Assembly (NCBI GenBank): GCA_009746045.1
Contig: RPFO01000934.1
Location: forward strand, 570,001 to 609,100
Reading direction: 5' to 3'
From: Mesostigma viride
Taxonomy: Eukaryota > Streptophyta > Mesostigmatophyceae > Mesostigmatales > Mesostigmataceae
Length of the DNA stretch: 39,100 nucleotides
Positions 10,716 through 22,000 of the stretch are shown here, one piece after another. The position numbers were made by a program, and so were the translations under genes. Each line of letters begins with the position of its first letter. Positions within the stretch are counted from its first letter, which is position 1. Under the pieces are notes generated by a model. That model had not been told where the DNA came from, ran no database searches, and worked only from the letters and a program-made list of their open reading frames with translations.

Positions 10716-11605
10716 TGGTTCAGCAAAGCATCCCTATAAAGTATGTGCGGGCTCTATGAAAGCTGCTGACATGGAGGGGTGTCAGCTGAAAGCATATTGA
10801 AAAGAATCGCAAGGGTTGTTGCCTACATGCCAGATGGTGGGCCCATGAGGGACGATCGCGCTGTACTGCATGCCGTGGGAGGGGCGTATCCTCGATGGCA
10901 TGCTCATCTTCAACTTCAATAAATGCTAGTTTTAAGAGGAAGATTAAATGAGACAACTATTGTGACAAAAAGAGGAGAGTGGCTGAAGCCTTTGCCGGTG
11001 GACTGGCCCATGCAGCCAGCTCGTCAGCTGGCGTCGAGGGATGAAGAGGCTTCGTTGTTTGTGATTCGTCCGGCGTTTCCGATTGCTGGGAGGATGGCCT
11101 CGACTGCCAGCTGGTGTGGATGGGGTGGAGGTGGCTATGATTAAGGGAGTTAGGTCTCCTGCTCATGCTGCCGTAAGCTGGCCACCGACGGGGAAGCATA
11201 TGGCAAGGTCCTTGCATGGCCTGCTCTTTCCTCAATGTTTGAAGCTGCCCTTGGGCTTGGCCTGCATGGCTGGGACAGCCTGTTTATCGAAATACTGGTT
11301 TTATTTATGCTGGTTAATTAATTAAACTCGTGCTCTCGCTATGCTGGTTGCAGCTGCTGGCTGGCCATGCCCGGATGAGGGGGCTTCTAATGCTATGGAG
11401 AGATGAAGCAAAAGCTAGTTTCGAGATGGCCGCTAAATGGTCTGTGTAGCGAGCATGAGGGGGAAACTTGACATGTGCCATTCGCGCCACTGTCGAATGT
11501 TATGAATAAATAAATAATGGGAAAAAAATGGATCGATCTCCAATGTCAAAATTTGAGAACAAACACATCGATGAATGCTTCAGCATTAGTTAATTTATTG
11601 CACTA
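10360..11605. other. ABCF 3' flank, no further gene seen
   Basis: Contains the duplicated stop region, G-rich GGGGCAAG-type repeats (10360-10560) and AT-rich sequence further right. An AATAAA at 10918-10923 is a possible polyadenylation signal, but it is about 560 bp from the stop and unsupported. No protein-like frame with family features is visible. Confidence 0.45.
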
Positions 11606-12010
11606 GTGACCTTTGTGGGCCCCATGCGCAGGGCGGCTGGCTCGATGCTCCCTCGGCGGCGATGTGTGTGCTTGGACTACATACTTGTGCGCAAGTGCTG
11701 GCGCTCTTCCGACATCGATGCCCGTACGCTGACCACCCCCAGTGTCGCATCGGATCACCGCATGGTCACCGCAACCTTGCGCCTACGTCTTCAGGCCCCT
11801 GCGCGCCGCCGCCCCCGGCCCCGCCCTGACTGGACCTGCTTACGCCCCGTCCGTGGGCGCAGGGAGAAGTGGTCAGCGGATGAGATACGCCGCGATGCAA
11901 TCAGGTCTGCCTTTGTGGACGCGCAACCTTTGATGTACCTGGACGCAGATCGCGGTGTAGATCTCACGCCATCAAGGAATATGTGCTACATGATCTCCCA
12001 ACGGCAGAGT
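11606..12010 (+). pseudogene. LINE (non-LTR) endonuclease C-terminal fragment
   Basis: An open stretch reads LDYILVRKCWRSSDIDARTL then SVASDHRMVTATLRLRLQAP. The D-Y-I-L strand and the SDH catalytic signature with following V.A.L.L are the end of the APE-type endonuclease (exonuclease/endonuclease/phosphatase fold) in LINE ORF2 proteins, followed by an Arg/Pro-rich linker. The earlier part of the domain is absent, and the frame passes into unrelated AT-rich palindromic sequence at about 12015. It is a dead remnant; the ORF2 remnant at 33 kb could be the same family but they are not contiguous. Confidence 0.72.
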
Positions 12011-12014
12011 GCAA

Positions 12015-12854
12015 TCGTACGTTATACGCGTTATACGGTCACGGTGGAGTATAATGTATAATACGGTATAATTGCCCATTATACTACTTTTATGTCGGCC
12101 CAATTGTTCCGCAAACTCTTCCGGCAAACGTTGTCCGTACCCTAGTAGCGCAAAAATCCGAACGCCAAATTTGTTTCCGCAAAACCTTTACGCAGATCCC
12201 ATCCGTAGGCTTTCTAGCGGCCTGTCACCGTGCGACAAAGTCGTATTTGTTTTAGTAACCACGGTAGTTGTTTCAGTAAGCACGGCACCAAACAAACACC
12301 TGCCAACCGTCAATCAGTAAAAGCGTTTTGACTAGAAACGGCCGTAACCTCCTCGTAACCGTGAAGTTTTCCGAGTAGCTAAGCGCCAAAGCCTTGCGCT
12401 CCGAGTTGAGCTTGAAATTGGCCTAGGCGTTTGGAACGGACGAGGGAAATTGGCAAGGAAAACGGCGAGGAGAGGACCGATTCAAGGGGTATTTGGCGGT
12501 TGCTGGCAAAAAGCGAGAAAGCTGAAGGACGGACCTGACGTGCTGACATACCAGGTTTAGTTGCGGTTCGGTTCAGCCACCGGCTTCCCAAAATAGGCCA
12601 GCAAACCGTCCGGCACCATGAGTTTGCATGGAATCGTGGCGTAATCCATGGAATCACAGGCTGTGGCCGGCCGTACAGGTTCGGCTGTCTTGCTAGTGGG
12701 CGGGCTGTGTGAGCGGGAGTGTACGGCTGTGCTGGTACTCGCCGTTGAGGCACAAAAAGCCGTTGAGGCACAGAATCTGCCAAGTAGCGGGGGTTCGGGG
12801 GCGGAGCCCCCGATCTTGTACGGTATAATACGGTATTATACGTTTTCGTACGGA
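12015..12854. mobile_element. Possible non-autonomous element with AT-palindromic ends
   Basis: The LINE endonuclease frame is interrupted at a CGTACGTTATACGCGTTATA motif followed by repeated TATAATACGGTATAAT words. About 0.8 kb later a matching end occurs (GGTATAATACGGTATTATAC, then GTTTTCGTACG), roughly inverted to the left end. A perfect GC hairpin, CGGGGGC-GGA-GCCCCCG (12796-12812), lies just inside the right end, and a 20-bp CCGTTGAGGCACA-type direct repeat lies at 12742-12772. No transposase and no clear target duplication are seen, so the element boundaries are tentative. Confidence 0.35.
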
Positions 12855-13975
12855 CACACTCAGAATACTCTGATTTTACACATTTTAAGACACCCACCAT
12901 CAATCCACATGTTTTTAACACTGTTTTGGACATAATCCAAGGTTGCCCTACCCTCGGCTATACTCTATACGGTGGATATTGTGGACACGATCGATATATT
13001 GCATGTAATACTGAGAATGTAAACGTGCGCATGCATAATTGTGTGTATGTGTATAACTGTATATATGTGGCTTTATATTGGTTATCAAAGAGACATGTGG
13101 CTTTATATTGGTTATGTTTACTTGGGTGCCTTCACTTTGATGCAAGTAATTATATATATGGTAAAAAGGCCAGCAATAACTAGGGGACCGTGCAGTGGGC
13201 CAGCAAGGGGCCAACATGTTAAACATGGCTAAACAGGTGGGGATGTGATAATAAGTAACTCACATAATATTCTCACCTTCCATACAACAACCTTGTTTTC
13301 CAGCAGGCTGAAGAGCATGACAGGCGTCTATGAGCTCGCCAGCTCCTTGCAACGGTGATGCCGCTCCCAGGCAGCTAGGGTCCTTGACTACGCAATATAG
13401 AATGTCTACCGTGTGAAAACCTCCATACAGGAAGCGTAGCAAAGCCAGATAACTGCCCGATCAATTCTGGGTAGCTTTAGGAAGCATGGCATACGCAGCG
13501 TAAGGAAAACCATTGAAAGCTGCGGAAAATCTGATAGCACAACTGCAACAAGTGGAGAACAAAATAGCAAGAAAAACCCAGAAACGGCGCAAAAAGTTTC
13601 ATGCCAGGTTCATTAAGAGCGCAAACAGACTGGGCGGTGACATGCGGCAAATCAACGTACCACGGCCGGCATTATTTCCTACCCAGGCGCGCAAGAAAAG
13701 CCAGCCAGCCATGGATGGATTAACCGCGGATCGCGCAGGCCTGAACGAAATCATTTTAGAAATGACAGGAAATGGCCGCAGATCGAAGATGCTTAGGTTA
13801 TTTTCATGGTGTCCGTTACCAAACGGCTCTTGCTACATCAAAATAACCCACGAATATCGAGTTCTACCGTCGCAGGCACACATGCTAGATTATTCATCGC
13901 GGCCAAATTGTTGGATGAGACCCCCGTGCAAATCTGTACCAACAAAGGCAGCGAATTTGCAAATAGTGCAGATTA
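12855..13975. other. Non-coding stretch between repeats
   Basis: No gene recognised. A direct repeat GGCTTTATATTGGTTAT occurs at about 13069 and 13100. A 155-codon frame at 13513-13980 begins with a Lys/Arg-rich, helix-prone segment but shows no family motif and runs into a LINE tail, so I do not call it a gene. Confidence 0.4.
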
Positions 13976-14771
13976 ATTAATTAATTAATTATCAACATCA
14001 CTCCGTTGGGAGTCAATGTAGCACATATCCCTGAGAAGGGGCATATGGCTTTAAATACATCCTAGGCTACTTCATGCAAGGGTGGGAATGTAAGCAACAC
14101 TTGCTCTAGGTGCCGCAAGGGCACCGGCACCACCATGCTGTCTCAGGTTCAACCCAGCTAAGGGGATCCTGGCACGGGGGAGGAAGATCATCATGGCTAT
14201 GCAAGGGCTAGGGCATGGCTTCTCGACAGAGAGCATCTCTCTGCATGGCATAGCATGGCTAAGTTCTTAATGCAACATCCATGGGGGTCCCATTATAGAC
14301 AAAGCATGGCTAAATGTTGAAGGCATCATCCATGGGGGCCATTATGGGCGCACATGCGCGTGGGCCACATGCTAGGCTAAGCCTTACTAATCTACACTAC
14401 TGGTATATATATTCCTAGTCTGAGGTGGCAGGAGGGGGCTGCCAGGGCTTGTGGTCAACGTGGATGACCGCCCCCCTCCAGTATACCGGCTTCCCCCTTG
14501 CGCTCTGCCGGAGCTGAAGGTAGGCCGGCCATAGCTCGCGTCGCCGTTGTTGCTGGGCCAGGGTCAAGTCGTCGTCCAGCGTGAAGCGAGTCTCCGAGAG
14601 CTTCTTGCGGCATTTAAGGAACGCCAGCTTGTCCGCCATGTACTTAAAGGTGAGGAGCACGGGGGCCGGGCCAGCCTTCCCCCGCGCGCGGGGGAGGCGG
14701 ACAGCCGACATGTCCAGCTCACCAGTGAGTAACATGGGGGCAATAGTGCAGATCTTGCTATGAAACATCAT
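13976..14771 (-). mobile_element. 5'-truncated LINE copy: ORF1 C-terminus plus 3' end
   Basis: On the minus strand the frame 14771-14415 carries an ORF1 C-terminal domain (FTLDDDLTLAQQQRRRELWP, then YLQLRQ..G.PVYWRGA) nearly identical to the plus copy at 17.4-17.6 kb. Similarity begins near 14735, so the copy is 5'-truncated. The stop is followed by about 440 bp of 3' sequence with a conserved hairpin, a terminal ACTCC-CAAC-GGAGT stem-loop (14000-14013) and a TTAA-type tail (13976-13991). There is no ORF2 between ORF1 and the 3' end. Confidence 0.8.
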
Positions 14772-15038
14772 AATAGAACATCACTTTTAACCATCGGCTT
14801 AATTTTTTCGCCTGTCGCCCGCCGGATTAGCCATATTTTAACGGAACGCACGTCGCCATGGCCACCTCCGCACGGTGCGCGCACTGTGCACCACAATTTC
14901 AAAATAAGATCGCGTCGAATTGTGAAAGTTCAGACGGGTCAGTACTTAGTAGAGATACGAAATCTGTTGCTTCAAATCGTTGCCCTGTCGTTCTGGCATC
15001 CTAGCCGCGCAAAACGTAAAAAAAACGCGGAAAACACG

Positions 15039-15170
15039 GCATCATACGGTATAATACCCGGTATAATACGTCATTATGCGCTAAAACGTATTACGTATGA
15101 AAAATCATACGCTCAAAGCCAGCGTATTACGTATTATACCGTATTATACCGTATTATACGGCGTATGATT
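15039..15170. repeat. AT-rich palindrome cluster
   Basis: Words of the type GGTATAATACGG appear in both orientations: ATCATACGGTATAATACCCG at 15040 and its near-inverse CCGTATTATACGGCGTATGA at the right end. A central CGTATTACGTATGAAAAATC/ATACG portion can also fold. The same word family marks 12015-12090 and 12815-12850. It could form a large cruciform and may be a short inverted-repeat element. Confidence 0.6.
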
Positions 15171-15171
15171 T

Positions 15172-15258
15172 TACACTGCCCAACGGAGGCATGTTATAAT
15201 TTAATTTAATTTAATTTTTAATCATCCATGGGGGCCATTATGGGCGCACATGCGCGTG
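15172..15258. repeat. LINE 3'-end-like debris
   Basis: A CCCAACGGAGG word followed by ATGTTATAATTTAATTTAAT resembles the LINE terminal stem-loop and tail in plus orientation. It is directly followed by a 38-bp segment (ATCCATGGGGGCCATTATGG...) that is also present at 14330-14365 inside the minus LINE copy. The two pieces point in opposite directions, so this is a composite of fragments. Confidence 0.45.
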
Positions 15259-16209
15259 GTCTTGCACAATCAACGCAGTATAAACCATCAACATCCAATC
15301 CTCACGATATATGCACGGCTTGCTGGTTGTCTCTTTGATATGCACGGCTTGACGACGTATACAGCACGTACCTAAATACTGCACAACTGCAACCTGCTAC
15401 GGCTGACATGCAAGCAACGTCGAGTTACTCGAGTAGGATGGCGGTCTTAGAGAGGCTGGGCAGAGGTCGGTAGAAATAAGTCATGGGAAACTGGCAGAAA
15501 CTAGGTGGAAACATGCCGGCACGATATACTTACGCCTGCAAGCACTATTGAGCCGGTGGCAGAGGCCATTTCCAGGAAAATACAGCATACCGTAGCGATA
15601 GCCACGGTCACGCCTTACGCTATTTGCAGGCACCATCATGCCCGGAGCTACCCAATAAAAGTCTGCACAAATCTCGGTTTAGCCGAGAGTCCGGGCGTTC
15701 GGAATGAATAAACATGTGTTAAGAAGTCGAAACACCATGGAAATACCAAGCATGGTGCCGCAGCAGACCCGAGTCTTGCCGTAATAATATGTATCATTGC
15801 CGGTTTCCAGGGTTTCCGCATGAAAGTTGGGTGAGAAACTGGAAAAATCTACGTTTCCTTTGCCCCAGTACCTCAACAAACTCGTAGAAACCTAATTATC
15901 AACCTTTGAACGCATCATCATGGTCGTGCCACCCAACAGCCACTGAAATTCACGCGAAAACTGGCGAGATCTACTTGCCGCCATCGCCGTCGTCTTCACC
16001 TTCGTCCCGCGAAAATGCCAGATTTCAGTGGTACATATTCCTTGTCCACATCGTCGCGTCACGAGCCACGAGGTAGCCATGGCTGACGGCGGAGCTCATA
16101 ACTTTCACGTTTGAGTGCTCACCGAATTTAGCCGTGAATATCACAATCGACGCGTCTTTCTACCACGCACATGCTGATATAATTTTCCGAAGCTATTACG
16201 CAATATACG
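15259..16209. other. Unassigned stretch upstream of the LINE ORF1
   Basis: May include the 5' UTR of the LINE copy that starts at 16210, but I cannot find its 5' end. No gene-like frame; short repeats such as GATATGCACGGCTTG (15307, 15338) are the only structure seen. Confidence 0.35.
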
Positions 16210-17630
16210 ATGAGCAAACGCCTTTCGACGCAACGCAGCCTGGCGGCTGCGCTCAGCAATGAAAATACGCCTGCATCCCCGGCTGCAGCTTCGCCAACCC
16301 GCGGCCAGACAGAAGGCAGTGGCGCCACTAGCCAAGCTCTAGTGGTCGCCCAGCCCCCTGCTGAGCCCGCCTCGCCAGCAGCGTCGCCTCAACCCAAGCG
16401 CAGTCGCCCTGCCGAGCCGAGCTGGGCCGAGATCGAATTTGTAGCCGAAGCCCGCCAGCCCGACTTCTTGGACAAGTTTACCGAGGAACGCATCCTGGGC
16501 TTCGTGTTTTTTGGATCACACGCCTCGCTTGTTGAATTGTGCAAGCAGCTCTTCATCCTAGGTCGCCTCTTTGATCCTCGCCTGAATCGCGTCTCCTCTT
16601 TCGACCACTTTCCCAGCCTCCGCCGCCCCATCCTCCAGGAATTCGCTCTCTTTTCCCTCATCCTTGGACGCTCCATCTGGGAGCTTTGGCCCCCAAAGCC
16701 CCTCACCACCACCTTAACCGAATCCTCCATCCGCTCACTCCTCCAGGAGGCCCTCGAGCAGCACGTGGCCCCCATCGCAGCAGAGGTGGCGGTCATGGGC
16801 AGCACGCTGGCTGCCGAGCTCCCCGGCCTCCTCTCCACCGCCACCTCCACCATCTCCAGCGCCACCTCCACCCTCCTCGCCTCCTCCACCGTCACCACCT
16901 CCACCTCCGACGCCATCACCGCCCAGCTCCGTGACATCGACCAGCGTCTTAAGGACAACGCCATTGCTATCGAGGTTCTGCAAAACACCGCAGGCCTCAC
17001 CGCCCAGGCGGTGAAGGACATTGCCGCCAAGCCAGCCCCGGCTGGCCTGGCCGGCGATGCTCCTCCCATCACCACCTGGGCGGACATGCTTAAGCAACAT
17101 ACCACCTCCACCACCTCCGCCGTCGCAGCCCAGCTCCAACGGCAGACGCTTGACCTCCGCGAGGAGGCCGAGCTCGCCAAGCGCAGCCTCAACGTCACTG
17201 TCAAGAACTCACTGTCAAGAACTTCACCATGGAGGAAGGTGAGAATTCCGAGAAGCTTACGCGTGCGTTTGAGAGAGAAATCCTTGGTCGCATGGGCCTT
17301 AACGGTGAGATCGAGCTGGTCGCCCACCGCCTTCCCCGCGCGCCGGGTAAGGCAGGGCCGCCCCCGCTCCTTCTCACCTTTAAGACCCCGGCGGACAAGA
17401 TTTCTTTTCTCAGACGCCGCAAGCGGCTCGAGAAGACTCTCTTCACCCTTGATGACGACTTGACCCTGGCGCAGCAACAACGGCGACGGGAGCTATGGCC
17501 GACCTACCTCCAGCTCCGGCAGACCAAGGCGGGGCAGCCGGTGTACTGGAAGGGGGCGGCCATCTACGTCGGCCACAAGCCCTGGCAGGCGACCCCCGCG
17601 GCCCCAGCGACTCCAGACGCCCCAGCTTAG
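16210..17630 (+). pseudogene. LINE ORF1 protein, frameshifted by a 14-bp duplication
   Basis: The likely product is an RNA-binding ORF1 chaperone of a non-LTR retrotransposon. The N-terminal ~75 residues are Ser/Ala/Pro-rich; the middle has a helical, coiled-coil-prone stretch (LRDIDQRLKDNAIAIEVLQN); the C-terminus has the ORF1 CTD pattern (DDDLTLAQQQRRRELWP, later VYWKGAAIYV). No CCHC knuckle is seen. The sequence TCACTGTCAAGAAC stands twice in tandem (17195-17208, 17209-17222); the extra 14 bases move the reading frame from that starting at 16210 to that ending at 17630, exactly the shift observed. Codon choice is GC-rich like host exons, which suggests fairly recent activity. Confidence 0.8.
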
Positions 17631-18118
17631 GGGAATACAGCAGTAGTAGTGTAGAATAGATAGACCGTGGCCATGTACATTCTGATCATGTACATGATAG
17701 ACCATGTACATGTACGCCTCCTAGAGGCACTATCCTAGCTAAGCCACGCGCTTTATTTAATCATGTACATGTGTGCCTATGATGTGCCACACTCCCGATG
17801 ATGCCTAGTTTTATTTATTTATGCTGTGCCCATGCAGAGAGTTGCTCTCTGCTGAGATGCCACGCTCTAGCTTTTGTATAGCTATGATGATCTTCCCCCC
17901 TGTGCCAGGATCCCCCCCTTAGGCGGGTTGAACCTGAGACAGCATGGTGGTGCCGGTGCCCTGGTGCACCTAGAGCAAGGGTCGTTACGTTTACATTCCC
18001 ACCCTTCGGCAGGAAGTAGCTTAGAATGTATGATATGCCATATGCCCCTTCTCTGGGCTATGTGCTACATATACTCCCGACGGAGTTATGTTCCTATTTA
18101 TTTATCGGTTAATTAATA
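16210..18118 (+). mobile_element. LINE copy with ORF1 and 3' end but no ORF2
   Basis: ORF1 (16210-17630) is followed directly by about 490 bp of 3' sequence ending in a terminal stem-loop ACTCC-CGAC-GGAGT (18073-18086) and an AT-rich tail (TATTTATTTATCGGTTAATTAA). An internal perfect hairpin GCAGAGAG-TTG-CTCTCTGC (17834-17852) is matched in the minus copy. Two independent copies lacking ORF2 at the same place suggest an ORF1-only, non-autonomous LINE family comparable in layout to mammalian HAL1. Confidence 0.72.
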
Positions 18119-18252
18119 TTTGTTTGCAGCTGTCACAAAAAAATCCAAAAAATACCAGGATTTTTTCTTGAGTTCTACGGGATGTAAGGAGGCCGTCCAC
18201 CGAGTTTCAGACCGAAAATCTCGTATCTACTGTGCCTGCCACGTGTCAGATT

Positions 18253-18302
18253 ACAACGCGATACATCGCGTTCTAACCCTACAACGCGATACATCGCGTT
18301 GT
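18253..18302. repeat. Tandem pair of perfect hairpins
   Basis: ACAACGCGAT-AC-ATCGCGTTGT (18281-18302) is a perfect 10-bp stem with a two-base centre. A copy with one changed end base stands 28 bp upstream (18253-18274). No gene lies next to it, so a terminator role is not suggested. Confidence 0.8.
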
Positions 18303-18335
18303 AAAAAAACACGGGTTAAATTAAATTATAACATC

Positions 18336-18425
18336 TAGAAAGGGGCATCTATGGGTTTTAGATACAGTCTGGGCTACAACCTGCAGGTGTAGGATGTAAA
18401 CTATATCACCTGCTCTGGGTGCACA
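18336..18425 (-). mobile_element. Diverged LINE 3'-end fragment
   Basis: Read on the minus strand, this segment follows the LINE 3' region (the GAGCA..TG...TTTACAT, GTAGC, CCCCTTTCT words in order) with many substitutions, and passes into an ATGTTATAATTTAATTTAA tail. The terminal stem-loop part is missing. It is the oldest-looking copy in the window. Confidence 0.55.
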
Positions 18426-19008
18426 AGGAGGAAGCTAGGTGGATAGGGCGGTGACTGAGTAAGCCCAACCGAGGCCCAGGGCCTCCAGGTCTTCTTGCTG
18501 ACCTTGAGCCCGACCACTCGGGCCTCGATTGCGAGGCAGACAAGGGCTCCATGTCTGCACGTGCTGAGTGTCCTCGAAGACTTCACGCACTTACTTACTT
18601 GTTGCATGCCGTCCGAGGCTGTCTATGAGAGACCGCACCAGCACATATATGCGCTAGATCGATACTTGCAATCTGTGAGCTGTCAGTGTAGCTAGGGGAC
18701 ATTGTAAAAATATTTAGGCAGCATTGTGCACTCTAGGGGTGCCTTGCAAACTTACAATCCGTGACAAAGTTTGAATATGCTTTGTGACCTCCCAGCGGGG
18801 CCACAGGAATGATTGGTTAAAATAGTTTTACAATTCTGGGCCTGTCCTGGCCTCAAGCATACTAACAAAAGGTCATCGTCATTGGTGAAATTCTCACAGT
18901 TAAATGCTAATCCCAGTTACTAACAAATTATTTTGTGTGAAACCTGTGCCCCACCCAGTTTCATTTCCATGGGCTAAGTATTAGCTGACAACTTAAATAC
19001 GCTGCCAT
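18426..19008. other. 3' flank of the minus-strand plastid-targeted gene
   Basis: No coding signal is seen. The right part should hold the 3' UTR of the gene ending at 19009; I see no decisive polyadenylation signal on the minus strand. Confidence 0.4.
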
Positions 19009-22000
19009 TTACTTCTTGAAGTAGGAGTCGAAGAAGGCCTTGGCCACATCACGGAGAAAGTACAGGTGCTCGTACCTGAACAGGCGAACAATTGCAGAAA
19101 GCAAATCCAGGGAAACCCATTGCGTTAGTGACATGGGACACGGACAGGGCTTGCAATCCAGCATGATGGTAGCCCCACCACGTGGTTTTCCCCAAGGCGG
19201 CCCCGACACATATATGCAACTAAAAACCATCACGTGCTGCATTCGACCAAAGATGCAACCATGCGAATGTCTAAATGTTAAACAAGGGTAGAAGGCAGCA
19301 CGGGACACAAAGAGTGTGGGCATGCCATACAAGCCAGACCAATCACGAAGACAGGCGAAGACAGGATCATGTGAGACAGCAGAACAAAACAAAGCACTAT
19401 AAGAAATGCCTACTATAAATTCATCAGCAAGATGTCATAGCGAAGGTGCTGGTATCAATGGGACAAGCAGTGCAGGCCTGAAACCTCCAAGACCAAGACC
19501 ACGGAAGTCCATCCAGCCTGGCCATGCTGGACCATGGGAGGCCTGGTATACGTACTTCTTGTAGCAGGCGCCCTTGTCACCGCAGCGGATCCACACGACG
19601 TCACCGTACGCGGTCATCTCGTTGGTGTTGATGTCAAAGCAGACCCAGTCGAACGAGACATCCTCCCCGTTGAACGTGCAGCGGGGCCACGTCATGCGCA
19701 CGCGGGGGTTTGCCAGCATCGCCCACCAGGACGACTCGTAGATGTTGCCCTTCTCACGGCCGAACCAGTAGCCCTTCAGGCCCTCCTCGGAGGGGACCGC
19801 GGAGATGCCCTGCGTGCTGTCGTAGAGGGAGTCCTTGGTGAAGTACATCAGCTCGTCACGGTACTCGTTGAACAGCACCTGGAGGGGAGTACGTAAGCGC
19901 ACATGGAAGTACAGATAGGCAGATAGAGCTGGGTTTAGAACCAAAACGGCTCGTCGCGGTACAAGTGGAGCGTCACTTGGATAGAGGGTATTCGGGACCA
20001 GACAGGAATAGGACTTGGATAGAGGGTATTCGGGACCAGACAGGAATAGGAAGAGGGCGAGAAAAATGAAGAAGCTCGTCGCGGTAACCGCTGCATGGCA
20101 GCAGCGGCAATATGAGAGTAGAAATGGAGAAGGGCAACGGTGAGAAACAGGCGGGTAGGCTCAACTGATACACACAGAGAGAGGACCTGATTTACATTTC
20201 CCCCCCCCCTCTTGTCTCATTACAGCAAATCAATATACATGGTGTATATATTTTTTATACAGACTTCTTTATACAGACACACCATGGGCCCAGTGTACTC
20301 ACCAAACCGCCGTTCTGCCGACGTCTTCTTCTTACTAGCTCCACGGCCACCTTACCTTCCTGCTCCTATCCTCGCTTGTGTCAGCACTACTATTCTCCTC
20401 ACCGTGAGCCCGCTGTACTCCTCCTTGATGCCGTCGATGGTGAACATGCGGTTGAACTTGTCTCCGTCACGCAGCGCCTGGCAGTGGGTGAGCCACCAGA
20501 CCTTGTTCTCCTTCTCCACCGCGGCGGGGTTGCCGTATCCGGCGCGGATGTCAGCCAGGGGGGTGGTGCGCAGCGTGCGGCGGTAGATGCGGATGCTGCG
20601 GGCCATGGGGTGAGTGGAAATGAGCGCAAGAGAGCAGAGATGGGTGAGAATGCCCTCGTGTTCGGTGGTCCCTGTGGGATGTCCAGTTGTGCGATGGCAC
20701 AGGCTGATTTCTGCTGTGGGAAACAAGTGGTTGGGTTGGTGGTGGGTGCGTGGGTTGGGCCGATGGGTGGGTGGGCGGATGCATTGACCAAGGATGCCAG
20801 CAACAACATCTACAAGCAGAGGCCTGCAGTCGACAAAGGGAGGGATCCCCCACCATCTTCCCCCCCCATGACAGGCTCCCCTTAGCTGGGTGTTGCTTGA
20901 GACTCTGGGGGGTGCAGGTGCCCTTGGGGCACCTAGAGCAAGTGTTGTTTACATTCCCACCCTTGCAGGAAGTAGCTTAGAATGTATTAAAAGCCATATG
21001 CCCTTTCTCTGGGATATGTGCTACCTACACTCCCAACGGAGTTATGTTCCTAATTAATTAATCCCCCACCACCTAGCTCCCCTGTGGCCCTACTGACTCA
21101 CTTTTACGATGACAGTGCTCCGGCAACACACACTCTCCATCGAGAGCAGGTGAAAGTAATAAAAATGATGATCATGGCAACTATAATTACATCACGATGA
21201 TAGATGCAAGCATAGCCCTCAATGCGCAGCATGTCCTCAATCCGATACGGCAGTGCACTATCCATTCAGATAGGCAATAGTAACATTACTCAGTATACCA
21301 ATGACGAGTTAGCAGCAGGTAGGTAAATAGTCGTTTCACCCACCCCTAAATGCTAAGTACAGCAATACCCCTCAATGAGCCCCGGCGGCGCTAGTGTAAC
21401 GATGCTAATCATACTAATAAATACTGGTAATAACAGAGACGGTTTGCCATCATTCCCCACCTACCCCTCAATGCGGAGCGCATCCTCAATCAGCTCGGGT
21501 GGAGCCCGCTCAGACGAGAGGGTGGAGTAGTCCACGTAGAAGTTCTCACGGGCAAGGTCCGCGGGGATGGTGATGCCTGTGCCCTGGAAGCAAGCGCCCA
21601 GGTTGACCTGTACACACCAGCAAGGTGTGAGGGGCGGACGGGGCAGAGCCGACGAGACAGGCAGTTGGAGCAGAAAGCGACCCATGTCCCACGTGAGGAG
21701 TTTAGGCGAACAATGACTTACGCCAACAGTGTGGATGCTGACTCTGTAACCGCGGTCCTATGACCGCAGTCTCATGTGTAAGCATAAATAATAAGTCGAC
21801 ACTGTAGTAGAATAGCTGTCATGATATAACCGAAAAAAAAAAACAGGCATGCAAGCATACCTGGGATTATCTGTACCCTACAATCGAGAAGCGCCGTGTT
21901 TCTATACCCCACCTGCATGCACTGGACAAGCGAATGGATTACGGCGGGCCAGGGAAAGCAAGGCTCCTGCGACGCATGCCCCTGGCGGGAATAGTAAGTG

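Noticed and set aside
12379-12933. 184-codon minus-strand frame
   Set aside because: Crosses a putative repeat element with GC hairpin and palindromic ends; low-complexity Arg/Pro composition and no motif.
13513-13980. 155-codon plus-strand frame with a Lys/Arg-rich start
   Set aside because: Possibly a small gene, but no homology is recognised, the second half has no domain-like pattern, and it ends in the LINE tail.
16389-17480. 363-codon frame on the minus strand opposite LINE ORF1
   Set aside because: It is a shadow of the GC-rich plus-strand ORF1, whose C-terminal motif is conserved in a second copy; the minus frame has no family features.
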